From Micrococcales bacterium (lineage in GTDB: Bacteria; Actinomycetota; Actinomycetes; Actinomycetales; Dermatophilaceae), in contig PMJN01000181.1 in NCBI GenBank assembly GCA_003157445.1, positions 1 to 13,183 of the forward strand: a DNA stretch of 13,183 nucleotides, written 5' to 3'. Position 1 is the first letter of the stretch, and every line of letters begins with the position of its first letter. The position numbers and the translations under genes are program-made. Positions 1 to 9,204 of the stretch are shown piece after piece. The notes under the pieces were generated by a model. It saw nothing but the letters and a program-made list of their open reading frames with translations, had not been told where the DNA came from and made no database searches.

Positions 1-1933
<1,933 letters not shown>

Positions 1934-1939
1934 CCAGAG

Positions 1940-1969
1940 TGTGGCCCATTTTCTGGAACCAATCAAGAA
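1940..1969 (-). promoter_or_regulatory. Candidate furA promoter and FurA-binding site
   Basis: Read on the minus strand, TTCTTGATTGGTTCCAGAA (1951-1969) is an imperfect dyad (TTCT-GA...TC-AGAA) followed by AATGGG, in otherwise GC-rich DNA. It resembles the AT-rich FurA box described upstream of mycobacterial furA; this is from memory and was not aligned. A -35-like TTGATT (1961-1966) and a weak -10-like CACACT sit 17 bp apart. They would place the transcript start within a few bases of the ATG at 1933, giving a leaderless mRNA as reported for mycobacterial furA. The motif is seen; the promoter role is inferred. Confidence 0.5.
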
Positions 1970-2332
1970 CCCAGGCGTCAGCCTTCAACCTGGTCTTCAC
2001 CCCCTTATCGCCGCCAGCAGCTCCATTCCCGCAGACTGCTGTCCCGCATACGCCTCCACTAGGGGCCTCCTCACGCTCTCGCACGGCACTTTGAACCTTC
2101 CCCAGCATCCCAATGGGACCTCCTGTCGGGAGCGGGAGGAGGCCCCGCTCCTTCATCGCATCAAGAGGTTAAGACCGCCGACTTGGCGCGCACCATGTCC
2201 GCAGCCCTGGTGACCGCACAGATCCAGAAGGGTCGGTGGAGAACGAGAACCAGGGGGTTAGTGAGTGGTTCCTCCTTTGATATGACAATCACGGCTCGCC
2301 CTGCCGCTACCAACCGGGAGCCTTGGCGCCGG
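1970..2332. other. Intergenic region between furA and the MFS gene
   Basis: Together with the promoter to its left this makes a 399-bp gap. The short ORFs here show no family resemblance and no high-GC third-position bias. The only structure I see is the hairpin at 2129-2151. Both flanking genes are on the minus strand, so the gap holds the 3' end of the MFS transcript and the upstream part of the furA control region. Confidence 0.6.
2129..2151 (-). terminator. GC-rich hairpin, possible terminator of the tetR-MFS transcript
   Basis: GGAGCGGG (2129-2136) and CCCGCTCC (2144-2151) form a perfect 8-bp stem around a 7-base loop. There is no T-run on either side, and it lies about 180 bp past the MFS stop. 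It may insulate furA from the operon upstream, but this is only positional inference. Confidence 0.3.
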
Positions 2333-3640
2333 TCAGGAAAGGAACGAATCGAGGGCATCGGCGAGTTCCTCGACCACGCGTTGTCGGGGTAGCACGAACT
2401 GGAGGATGAGCGCCGTGGCCGCCATCAGCGCCACGAACGCGGCGTAACCCAGAACGACGTCAAGCAGGCCGACGAACGGGACCAGCAGGCCGGCGACGAT
2501 GCTGGGTAGGCCGAACGCCAGGTAGCAGACGAGGTAGACGCTGGAGATCAGACCGGCGCGACCCTCGGGCGGGGCGACGGCCAGGACGAGCCGGAGGCCA
2601 CTCTGGAAGGCGGCACCAAACCCGATGCCCGCGATGATGCTCGAGGCGTAGAAGCCCCCGACCGATCCCGTCTCGAGGGCGAAGACGGTGGACATCGGGC
2701 CGACGATCAGGGCGACGGCGCCGACGATCAACACCTTGAGCGCGTCGAACCGCTGGATGGCGAGCCCCGTCATGGCACCGGTGCCGGTCACCGCGGCGAT
2801 GGCAAGCCCGCCTGCGAGTGCGTTGTTCAGGTGTAGCAGGTCGCGAACGATGGTCGGGCCGAGCCCGAGGTACAGCCCAGCGAGGGCCCAACTGGCGCCC
2901 AGGCAGCCGACCACGGCGACGAATACCGGGCGTACCTCGGCGGGGATGGCCACGGTCGGCTTCAAAGAGGCGAGCACTCCCGGGCGGGCCTCGTGGCGCT
3001 CGGCGAGGAGGAACATCAGGGCGGCGACGATGAACGTGAGCACGCCGAACACGACGAAGACGGTCACGGTGGGGGCTGGGGCGTATTGAACGAGGGCGCT
3101 GCTGCTCAGGGCGCCCATCGACAGTGCGACCGGTGGGAGCGCGCCGTTCAGGGTGGCCGCCAGGCGTGGACGGTTCTCGGGTTGGAAGTCGATGAGGGCG
3201 GCACCGAGCGCACCGCTGGCCAGCCCGACGCTGGCGCCCTGGATCGTGCGGGCGATGAGCAGTTCGACGATGCTGGTCGCCGTCGCGAAGACGAGGAGTG
3301 CGATGACCGCGAGGACGGCCGCCCCGACCACGACCGGCCGCCGCCCGACGTGGTCGGAGAGGGATCCTACGGTCGCCAGGGCGAGCATGATGCCCAGGAC
3401 GTAGATGGCGAACACGGCCGTCATGAGCAGCGGGGGGAGGTTCCACTCGGCCTGGTAGAGCGGGTATAAGGGCGACGGGGCGCCGGCCTGCCCGACCAGG
3501 ACGAGCAGGGTGACGGCGGAGACGACGAAGCCGAAGAGGGACTGGCGGCGATGTTCCCGACCGGCCCGATGGGGCTCGGGCCCCGGGCGGGTCACGCGGG
3601 TCTGCTCGGTGGCCGGGGCGCAGGACTGACTCACGGTCAT
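2333..3640 (-). CDS. MFS transporter, probable drug or small-molecule exporter
   Basis: A 435-residue inner-membrane protein of the major facilitator superfamily. After a ~33-residue polar N-terminus the sequence alternates about twelve hydrophobic segments with short loops. The family motif A loop is clear between the second and third segments at residues 92-101 (GSLSDHVGRR). A longer charged loop near residues 210-230 (LLAERHEARPG) separates the two six-helix halves, as usual. Nothing in the sequence names the substrate. Coupling to a TetR-type gene suggests efflux of a toxic compound that the regulator senses; this is inference. The ATG at 3638-3640 overlaps the regulator's TGA. AGAGG abuts that ATG with no spacing, whereas a GTG at 3632-3634 sits six bases past it, so the true start may be two codons later. 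The length is normal and there are no frame breaks. Confidence 0.9.
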   Translation of the reverse strand: MTVSQSCAPATEQTRVTRPGPEPHRAGREHRRQSLFGFVVSAVTLLVLVGQAGAPSPLYPLYQAEWNLPPLLMTAVFAIYVLGIMLALATVGSLSDHVGRRPVVVGAAVLAVIALLVFATATSIVELLIARTIQGASVGLASGALGAALIDFQPENRPRLAATLNGALPPVALSMGALSSSALVQYAPAPTVTVFVVFGVLTFIVAALMFLLAERHEARPGVLASLKPTVAIPAEVRPVFVAVVGCLGASWALAGLYLGLGPTIVRDLLHLNNALAGGLAIAAVTGTGAMTGLAIQRFDALKVLIVGAVALIVGPMSTVFALETGSVGGFYASSIIAGIGFGAAFQSGLRLVLAVAPPEGRAGLISSVYLVCYLAFGLPSIVAGLLVPFVGLLDVVLGYAAFVALMAATALILQFVLPRQRVVEELADALDSFLS

Positions 3641-4278
3641 CCTCTTTCGTGGTCGGTGGTCGGGGTTGTCAGGAGCCCGCCTAGGGCGGCGTCGATGATC
3701 GCTCGCGCGTGATCCTCGGAGAGGCTGAGGTGGCCAGCGAGCATGCGGAAGGCAATCGGGCCGAAGAGGACGTCCGTGGCCGTGTCCGCGTCGATTCCGG
3801 GCCGGACCTCACCCGCGGCCTGCGCCCGTTCCCAGACGCGCTGGAGCCCGGCGCGTCGTTGATTCAGGAAGAACTCCCGGAAATAGCTGCCCGCCCTGGG
3901 CTCAATGGCGCACGCCGCGAGAAGCTGGGTGAAGACCGTTCCGGCCGGACCGGCGTAGAGCGCGCTCATCCGCATGACCTGCTCGGTCAGGTCATTGAGA
4001 GCCGATGCGGTCTCGGGCACGGGCGTCGCCTCGGCGACCGTGCGTCCGAAGGCCTCGGCCGCCACCGCCGTCTTGCACGGCCAGTGCTTGTAAATCGTCG
4101 CGGTGCTCACCCCGGAGCGAGAGGCGATGGCCTCCACAGTGACGGCTGGAAGCCCGCCCTCGTCCAGCAGATCCCTGGTCGCAGCGAGCACGGCCTCATG
4201 CACCCGGAGGCTCCTGGGCGTGCGCGGATGGTCAAGGATGCCGGCGTCGGATACTGGGGCCGAGTACTCAGGCGTCAT
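3637..4278 (-). CDS. TetR/AcrR-family transcriptional regulator
   Basis: A 213-residue one-domain DNA-binding regulator with a ligand-sensing C-terminal half. The N-terminal TetR helix-turn-helix is plain at about residues 26-72: VHEAVLAATRDLLDEGG, then VTVEAIASRSGVSTATIYKHW, the typical recognition-helix ending. The C-terminal half (LTEQVMRMSALY, FREFFLNQRR, DVLFGPIAFRMLAGH) resembles the TetR C-terminal class common in actinobacteria. A GGAG (minus strand, 4287-4290) eight bases before the ATG supports the start. Its stop overlaps the start of the MFS gene, so the two are translationally coupled. The 28-bp palindrome at 4291-4318, just before the gene, is the likely binding site, pointing to self-repression relieved by a ligand that the pump exports. 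The ligand is unknown. Confidence 0.92.
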   Translation of the reverse strand: MTPEYSAPVSDAGILDHPRTPRSLRVHEAVLAATRDLLDEGGLPAVTVEAIASRSGVSTATIYKHWPCKTAVAAEAFGRTVAEATPVPETASALNDLTEQVMRMSALYAGPAGTVFTQLLAACAIEPRAGSYFREFFLNQRRAGLQRVWERAQAAGEVRPGIDADTATDVLFGPIAFRMLAGHLSLSEDHARAIIDAALGGLLTTPTTDHERG

Positions 4279-4290
4279 GTCGTGGGCTCC

Positions 4291-4318
4291 GAACTAAAGT
4301 GAAACTTCACTGTAGTTC
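4291..4318 (-). promoter_or_regulatory. 28-bp palindrome, likely operator of the tetR-MFS operon
   Basis: The left half is GAACTAAAGTGAAA and the reverse complement of the right half is GAACTACAGTGAAG, so 12 of 14 positions pair. It begins 13 bp before the regulator ATG. Read on the minus strand, TACAGT (4309-4314) inside the palindrome is a possible -10, with a weak -35 (TTTGCT) 18 bp further up. A bound repressor would then cover the -10 and the transcript start. Size and symmetry are typical of TetR operators; binding itself is inferred. Confidence 0.7.
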
Positions 4319-4528
4319 GCGCCCGCCGTCCTAGCAAACCCTCCGGTCGGCGCGGTACGTCTTATCGGCCCTCCCGGTCTTACGCGTGCTCGTTAAGATC
4401 GAGAATTGCTCGCTGGGGGGGCATCAGACTGTCGTCGGTTGTCGTCGATTCTCCGTGGGGAATACGTCTGGAGGTTTGTTGTGGGATATGCATTGTCGCT
4501 GGTCACAGGCTTGTCGCCGGTGGCCTGT
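4319..4528. other. Intergenic DNA between the tetR operator and the tRNA fragment
   Basis: About 210 bp, part of a longer gene-free stretch that reaches the recombinase relic. I checked it for the missing 5' half of the tRNA (a GGCAGGT acceptor strand and a D-arm) and found neither. One ORF crosses it without any family resemblance. Composition is more mixed than in the genes to the left. Confidence 0.5.
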
Positions 4529-4571
4529 TTCCGTCGCGAAAGCTTCTAAGGTTCGAATCCTTCACCTGCCA
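4529..4571 (+). tRNA. 3' fragment of a tRNA-Tyr-like gene (candidate attachment-site remnant)
   Basis: Readable parts are the 3' anticodon-stem side (TCCGTCGC), a long variable arm (GCGAAAGCTTC) and a T-arm with loop TTCGAAT flanked by AAGG and CCTT. The 3' acceptor strand ACCTGCC and discriminator A follow. The long variable arm with GCTTC before the T-arm is how I remember actinobacterial tRNA-Tyr. No 5' half with GGCAGGT is present upstream, so this is not a working gene. The outermost T-stem pair is T-C, a mismatch that fits release from selection. The fragment begins about where the anticodon loop would end, a common crossover place for integrases. A terminator-like hairpin and a recombinase relic follow directly. 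Confidence 0.55.
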
Positions 4572-4584
4572 TCACGTGCTGAAA

Positions 4585-4620
4585 CGGCCACTGACCAGCG
4601 GCAACGCTGGTCAGTGGCCG
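4585..4620 (+). terminator. Perfect 15-bp hairpin after the tRNA fragment
   Basis: CGGCCACTGACCAGC and GCTGGTCAGTGGCCG pair perfectly around the loop GGCAAC. It starts 13 bases after the tRNA end. There is no proper T-run (CTCTGTTG follows). It probably ended the tRNA transcript before the 5' half was lost, which would make this the original flank of the tRNA. A recombinase arm site is the alternative reading. Confidence 0.6.
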
Positions 4621-4658
4621 CTCTGTTGTGTCCGGCCGTGTCCGGCATGATCCGGTGA

Positions 4659-6075
4659 TCTACGAGTGTCTGTGGCCTGTTTCTGGACCCGTCAGCAGTT
4701 GCTGCTCAAGGGCGGCCTGATCTGCCGGAGCGCAGTCGTCTCCTGAGCATCGACACAGTGGGCGTAGACCCGTAGCAGGACCGCGTCCCCGAGCCGATGT
4801 ACTCGATCCTGGTGCGCTTCCTGCAGCGCAAGTCGGTGACGTGTAGACCGTCCACGGTCTCGTGCCTCGCGACGAGGCTGGCGCATTTCGGCACATTCAT
4901 CGCCTGGATCGACCCCGACGGCACGCCCGCCACCCTGCAGCGGTGCCAACACATCGAGCCGTGGATGGTCGCACTGACCCACGCGGAGAACACCATGTCT
5001 GGTGGCGTCATATCCGTGGCCGAGCAAGCCCGCCGGATCCTGGCCGCGGCGAACTTTCTGAGCGAGATCAACGAGTGGGACTGGCCCGAAGCCTTCACCC
5101 GCCGACTGTTCTACTCCGCGGACAACCCACGCCTACCCCAACTCCTGCCACGGTTCCTGCCCCCCGACGCGGACCGCCGCCTCACCCAGGAGTTGACGGC
5201 CTCGAAGTACCGGCTGGCTGCCGACGCGCTCTGCTAGAACGCGCCTGCGGCTACGCATCGGCGAACTACTCGACCTCGAGCTCGATGCCGTGTTCGACGT
5301 CCCCTGCTCCTGCTCGTGGCTCAAGCGCCCCTGGGCAAACTCGACACCGAACGCATGGTCCCCATCGATGAGTACATCGTCGCCATGATCGACCAATCAC
5401 TGCGGCCCGTTCCCCTCCCCGGCGACCGATCCCACACCCACGTACCAGCCGTCCCGCGGACCTCCCATTCACCAGCCACGGTCACCGAGTTGGCCAGAAC
5501 CGGCTCCGCCAAGAACTCAAGCGGGCCGTGACCGCGGCCGGGCTCTGGCACATCACCACCCACCGACTTAGACACACCTACGCCACCGCCCAGTTTGAAC
5601 GCCGGCGTGTCCCTGTAAGCCCTCGTGGCCATCCTCGGTCACGTCTCCGCCGAAATGAGCCTGCGCTACGGCACCCGTTCGACACCACCATCGGCGCCGG
5701 GTACGAACGATCTCTCGACCTGGCTGAGACCAGCATCGGTGTCCGACCGCCACGCGGCACGACGCCCAGCTCCGAACCAGACACCTTGGATTGGCGGACC
5801 ACTGAGACCATCAAGTTAGCCCTCGCCTGTGGTACTGCCTCCGCGCGCCTGTCCAAGGATCATGCCTATATGCGAACAGCTGCGAAACACTACCCAGGCC
5901 TTCACAACACCAGCGACTACATCCCGGTCCTGACCCAGCAACGCGCGGACGCCACAGCCCTGGCCGATGACGCCACTGGCCGAGGTTGGGACTCCGTGAC
6001 GAGCGACACCTCAAGCTCATCAACAGAATCAACGACCTCATCACCGCCGCCGACGCGCGCGGGCAGGCCATGTAA
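4659..6075 (+). pseudogene. Tyrosine recombinase/integrase, decayed by many frameshifts and stops
   Basis: Relic of a phage-integrase-type site-specific recombinase with a SAM-like N-terminal domain. It belongs to a family common in actinobacteria, with a Cys-rich tail like Tn554-type recombinases. Readable in order over three frames: the N-terminal domain (LAHFGTFIAWIDPDG, RFLPPDADRRLTQELTAS); RIGELLDLELD with the first catalytic Arg (5254-5256); PLGKLDTERMVPID with the Lys (5337-5339); HRLRHTYAT with HxxR (from 5561); and LGHVSAEMSLRYG with the second His (5640-5642) and nucleophile Tyr (5667-5669). The tail is WYCLRAPVQGSCLYANSCE and the end LINRINDLITAADARGQAM with TAA. Lesions: TAG at 4773, lost bases near 5230, 5251, 5322 and 5679, a shift within about 5400-5470, another near 5592, TAA at 5616, and shifts near 5820, 5900 and 5995. 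No start codon is identifiable, so the left limit is the frame opening after a TGA at 4656. It cannot give a working enzyme. Confidence 0.88.
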
Positions 6076-6090
6076 CCGAAGTCACGAGGA

Positions 6091-6345
6091 CCACTGACAG
6101 ACAACGGAACCGAGCTCCGATTAGCGGCTTAATGCTGGGCCAACGCGATGGCCGAGTCGTTCATCGCGACGTTGAAGACCGAGTTCTACTACTGGCGTGT
6201 GTGGTCCACCAAGAGGGCAGCCGGGATCGAGGTCGGCAAGTGGTTCGAGGACCGGTACAACCGCCGCCGCCAGCACGCCTCGATCGATCAGATCAGCCCC
6301 GTGGACTTCGAACTGCAATACTCACGCCAGATCGCGGACTTCTAA
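6091..6345 (+). pseudogene. 3' remnant of an IS3-family transposase (OrfB, rve domain)
   Basis: One frame carries LTDNGTEL (second Asp of the DDE triad at 6100-6102), an in-frame TAA at 6130, then CWANAMAESFIATLKTEF with the catalytic Glu at 6154-6156. The usual IS3 C-terminus EDRYNRRRQHASIDQISPVD follows and ends with TAA at 6345. IS3 transposases have about 35 residues between the second Asp and the Glu; only 17 codons are left, so an internal deletion and a stop have removed function. Everything N-terminal to the second Asp is absent. The piece starts 16 bp after the recombinase relic, on the same strand. I could not fix an inverted-repeat end after 6345. Confidence 0.85.
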
Positions 6346-6425
6346 AAAGCCGCATAACCCGTGGCCACGAAACGGGGGCAGGGCCAAAGCCTTGTTGCCC
6401 CTTGACCCAGACGAGCGGGTTGAGA

Positions 6426-6444
6426 GATCAGCCGCTAGCTGATC
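6426..6444. repeat. Short palindrome GATCAGC-5-GCTGATC
   Basis: GATCAGC (6426-6432) and GCTGATC (6438-6444) pair perfectly around CGCTA. It adjoins the left arm of the larger repeat that ends at 6536. Confidence 0.6.
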
Positions 6445-6536
6445 CGCATACAGTCCGGTCCGCGTTGCGCTGTCAGGAGGGCCAAGTTCGTGGGTCGGTC
6501 TCGGGTAGGCGCGACACGAACGCGCGCTGTATGCGG
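6444..6536. repeat. 10-bp inverted repeat, arms 73 bp apart
   Basis: CCGCATACAG (6444-6453) and CTGTATGCGG (6527-6536) are perfect reverse complements. Both arms are next to GATC-containing sequence (GCTGATCC on each side). It could be a trace of a mobile-element end or a regulatory structure; no function can be read from it. Confidence 0.5.
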
Positions 6537-6755
6537 CTGATCCGGTAGTTCGCTCCAGTGACAACTGTATGGTCATGTATCGCGAAGGCCGCAGCGCGCC
6601 ACGGTGGGGTTGCTCCCACTGATGGTGGCCAGTGGTGGGCAATCAACTCGCCCCGCAGCATCAGCGAGACCACACGTGTCGTACGCGTTGTCCATCACTG
6701 CCCTAAGACGGTTGTGGCTCTTTCGCTTACGGCTGTGGTGGGGTAGTCATAACTT

Positions 6756-8282
6756 ATGGGTCGTTATAGTGAGGTTGAGCGTAAGTTTGATGCTGACCCC
6801 GGCGCGCTCCTGCCGGACCTGTCCGGTGTCGCGGCCGCGGTGAGCGAGGCTGTGGAGTCGCATCTGGACGCCACGTACTTCGACACTGCCGACACGAGGT
6901 TGGCCCGGTACCGCATCACGCTTCGCCGTCGGACCGGTGGCGACGATGCCGGCTGGCACCTCAAGTTGCCGGCCGGAGTGGACGAGCGCACCGAAGTCCG
7001 GCTCCCACTGGGCCGGGCGACCCGCAAGGTGCCGGTCGCTTTGGCCACCGAGGTCCGCGCGCTCGTCCGAGACCGCCCGCTGGTCCCTATCGCGGTACTG
7101 CACACCACCCGCATCGAACGACGTCTGCTGGACGGCGACGGCAATACGCTCGCGACCATCGCGGACGACACGGTTGTCGGGCAGCGGCTGGCCGATGGGG
7201 CGGTGCAGGAGTCCACATGGCGCGAGGTCGAGGTCGAGCTCGTGGACGGGGACAGGTCACTCCTGGACGCGGTCAGCAGCCAGCTGCAAGCTGGCGGGCT
7301 GACCGCCTCGAAGTCGAGCTCGAAGCTCGCACGTGTCCTTGGCGACAGCGCGCAGCCGACAGCGGAAGGCACCTACGAGGCGATGAGCAGCGCTGGGAGG
7401 GCCACGGCAGGTGCGGTGGTGCTTGCCCACCTGGAGCAACAGGTGGACAAGTTGGTCACCCGCGATCGCGGCGCCCGGGTGGACGAACCCGACGCGGTGC
7501 ACCAGATGCGGGTGGCGACCCGCCGCCTGCGCAGTGCGCTGGCGACCTACCGACCGCTGCTGGATCGGGAGCAGACCGACCCGGTACGCCAGGAGCTCAA
7601 ATGGCTCGGGCAGGTTCTCGGTCGGCCCCGCGACACCGAAGTGCTCCACTGGCGGCTGCGGGACATGGTGGCGGCCCAACCCGGCGAGCTGGTCCTGGGT
7701 CCGGTCGGGGCCCGAGTTGACCTCGAACTGCGTGAGCGGCACCGGGGCGCACACGCCGACCTGGTCGCCGCGCTCGACGGCGACCGCTACTTCCGGTTGT
7801 TGGACGCCCTCGACTCTCTCCTGGCCGATCCGCCGTTGACCGCCCGGGCGGGCAAGCCTGCTCGCACGCAGCTGCCCGCTCTGGTCGGCCGCGCCGCCGG
7901 CCGGGTCGATCGGGCCGCCGGCGCCGTCGCCGGCGACCGGACCCCACAGGAGCGCAACCAGGGGCTGCACGAGGTCCGCAAGAGCGCGAAACGTGCCCGG
8001 TACGCCGCCGAATCGGCCGTTCCCATCTCAGGCAAGCCAGCCACGCGGCTGGCGGAGCGGATGGAGGTGCTGCAGGACGTTCTTGGTGAGCACCAGGACA
8101 GCGTGGCCGCGCAGTCGCTGCTGCTGCAGCTCGCTATGGCGGCCCAAGCATCAGGGGAGAACGGGTTCACTTTCGGACTGTTGTACGCCCAGGAGCGCAC
8201 CCGCGCTAAGGATGCCCGCCGCGACTACGAGCCGGCCCTGCGTAAGGCGTCAACCACCAGGGCTCGGCGCTGGACCCAATAG
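6756..8282 (+). CDS. CYTH and CHAD domain-containing protein
   Basis: A 508-residue soluble fusion. The CYTH domain (about residues 3-195) is a triphosphate tunnel fold that binds or hydrolyses triphosphate compounds with a divalent metal. It shows the N-terminal ExExK-type signature EVERK (residues 6-10), LRRR near 56-59, HLKLP at 68-72 and EVEVEL at 157-162. The CHAD domain (about 215-505) is a helical bundle of conserved His and Lys/Arg known to bind polyphosphate. It shows HQMRVATRRLRS (249-260), GRPRDTEVL (289-297) and HEVRKSAKRARYAAE (405-419), repeated again around 435-447 (MEVLQDVLGEHQD). The order and size are those of the standard CYTH-CHAD proteins of actinobacteria. The ATG at 6756 puts EVERK at the usual distance from the N-terminus. 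The upstream GGTGGGG (6737-6743) is a weak, distant ribosome site. The exact substrate is unknown; triphosphatase or polyphosphate-granule roles are both possible. Confidence 0.93.
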   Translation: MGRYSEVERKFDADPGALLPDLSGVAAAVSEAVESHLDATYFDTADTRLARYRITLRRRTGGDDAGWHLKLPAGVDERTEVRLPLGRATRKVPVALATEVRALVRDRPLVPIAVLHTTRIERRLLDGDGNTLATIADDTVVGQRLADGAVQESTWREVEVELVDGDRSLLDAVSSQLQAGGLTASKSSSKLARVLGDSAQPTAEGTYEAMSSAGRATAGAVVLAHLEQQVDKLVTRDRGARVDEPDAVHQMRVATRRLRSALATYRPLLDREQTDPVRQELKWLGQVLGRPRDTEVLHWRLRDMVAAQPGELVLGPVGARVDLELRERHRGAHADLVAALDGDRYFRLLDALDSLLADPPLTARAGKPARTQLPALVGRAAGRVDRAAGAVAGDRTPQERNQGLHEVRKSAKRARYAAESAVPISGKPATRLAERMEVLQDVLGEHQDSVAAQSLLLQLAMAAQASGENGFTFGLLYAQERTRAKDARRDYEPALRKASTTRARRWTQ

Positions 8283-8487
8283 AAGGTTCGGCTCTGAACT
8301 AGGCGGGTCCAGGACAACGGTGACGTCGGCGATCGGTTGGCGACCGCGCGAAATGCGGCACTATGCGGACGTTCATGGCGATCTCCTTCCCGCATACCTG
8401 CCAGGGTGACGACGGGCGATCAGCGGAGGAGAATTTGAGGCACCCAAGTCGGAGTGATGACCTCCGAGCAGGATCTAGGCCCTCATC

Positions 8488-8495
8488 AGGAAAGG
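8488..8495 (+). promoter_or_regulatory. Ribosome binding site choosing ATG 8505
   Basis: AGGAAAGG ends nine bases before the ATG at 8505. The same frame opens earlier, at 8454, but has no such site there, so 8505 is the better start for the 104-residue protein. Confidence 0.65.
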
Positions 8496-8504
8496 CAACC
8501 AATC

Positions 8505-8819
8505 ATGAACGACGACATGACGCCAGAGCGCCCCATTGAGGGAACCGGTCTGCGGATCCTCGCCAAAAGCGGCGCCGAGATCGATTACAGGTCGGAGCGT
8601 GACCTGATTTCAAAGATCTGGGAATCCTCGATCTATACCGAGGGACAGCCCGATTGCGCTGTGGCGGTGTTGCTCAGCATCGACGACGACGAGGGCCTGA
8701 ACAGAGTCCATGTGGACTCCACAGGTGGGCAAAGCGATCTCGACACGATCGAGCGAACCATCGCCCTGCTTAAAGCGGTGCGGCACGCACTGCAACTGTC
8801 GAGGCTACATTCGGCTTAG
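8505..8819 (+). CDS. Hypothetical 104-residue protein, no family recognised
   Basis: A small acidic soluble protein with no signal peptide, membrane segment or Cys cluster. I do not recognise it. The N-terminal ~40 residues are polar. The middle contains a possible beta strand (DCAVAVLLSI) followed by an acidic turn (DDDEG), and the end is probably a helix (DLDTIERTIALLKAVRHALQLSRL). A good ribosome site precedes ATG 8505, which supports a real gene. Its codons are less GC-rich at third positions than the neighbours (ATT, GAT, TCA, CTT and AAA occur), so it may be a recent arrival or weakly expressed. It lies 222 bp after the CYTH-CHAD gene and 385 bp before the phosphatase, on the same strand, probably with its own promoter. 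A start at 8454 would add 17 residues. Confidence 0.62.
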   Translation: MNDDMTPERPIEGTGLRILAKSGAEIDYRSERDLISKIWESSIYTEGQPDCAVAVLLSIDDDEGLNRVHVDSTGGQSDLDTIERTIALLKAVRHALQLSRLHSA

Positions 8820-9204
8820 CGAGGATTCAACGCGTGGATTGCGGCATCATCCGGTCATATTCGATCGACCGTCCATCGTCCCGATGGCGGAACCTGCCCC
8901 GAATGACGAGGACCGTGTTTGTGCCAGGTCGGCGCAGCCTCCGCGCGTGCCCGTAGGTGTTGGCTGACCGGGGCGCGGGCCAACATGGGGTTCGAGTCCA
9001 GTGCGTTCACGACAACCTCGGCCGTGGGACGCGGGTTTCGGGGTCCCGAACGGCGTGCGGCGCCAAGGCGGCAGGATGGCCTGGTCATAGGCCAGCCGCA
9101 CTGGGCACGGCTGCCGGTTATGAGCCCGCTTGTGGGGAGCTGTTCGCCTGCAGTTCATCGCAATGGCGATCTAGCGACATGGCGGGGCGCCAACGTCCTT
9201 ACCC
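8820..9204. other. Intergenic region upstream of the purple acid phosphatase
   Basis: About 385 bp. ORFs on both strands here lack any family match. I see two small hairpins: CCATCG-TCC-CGATGG at 8873-8887, and TGGCCT/AGGCCA around 9077-9094. There is a tRNA T-loop-like GGGTTCGAGTCC near 8989-9000, but no tRNA can be folded around it. The phosphatase promoter should lie in the right part, but no clear -35/-10 pair stands out. Confidence 0.5.

Larger units (their letters stand above)
6346..6755. other. Non-coding stretch between the IS3 remnant and the CYTH-CHAD gene
   Basis: About 410 bp without a supported gene. It holds the inverted repeats at 6426-6444 and 6444-6536. It also holds an imperfect pair near 6607-6645 (TTGCTCCCACTG against CAGTGGTGGGCAA). 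The last ~40 bp must carry the start signals of the CYTH-CHAD gene, but I could not assign a convincing promoter. GGTGGGG at 6737-6743 may act as a ribosome site. Confidence 0.5.

Noticed and set aside
2183..2392. 69-codon ORF containing GRWRTRTRG, like often-annotated small proteins
   Set aside because: That string is a common product of spurious ORFs; this one overlaps the end of the MFS gene on the opposite strand and has no ribosome site.
2460..3446. 328-codon minus-strand ORF inside the MFS gene
   Set aside because: Arg/Pro-rich shadow of the MFS gene in another frame; the MFS reading has clear membrane segments and motif A.
8985..9012. T-loop-like GGGTTCGAGTCC, possible second tRNA fragment
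   Set aside because: No acceptor, anticodon or D-arm pairing could be made around it, and it does not match the tRNA piece at 4529-4571.
8847..9158. Minus-strand ORFs upstream of the phosphatase
   Set aside because: Two overlapping frames are open only because the DNA is GC-rich; neither has a start signal or recognisable domain.
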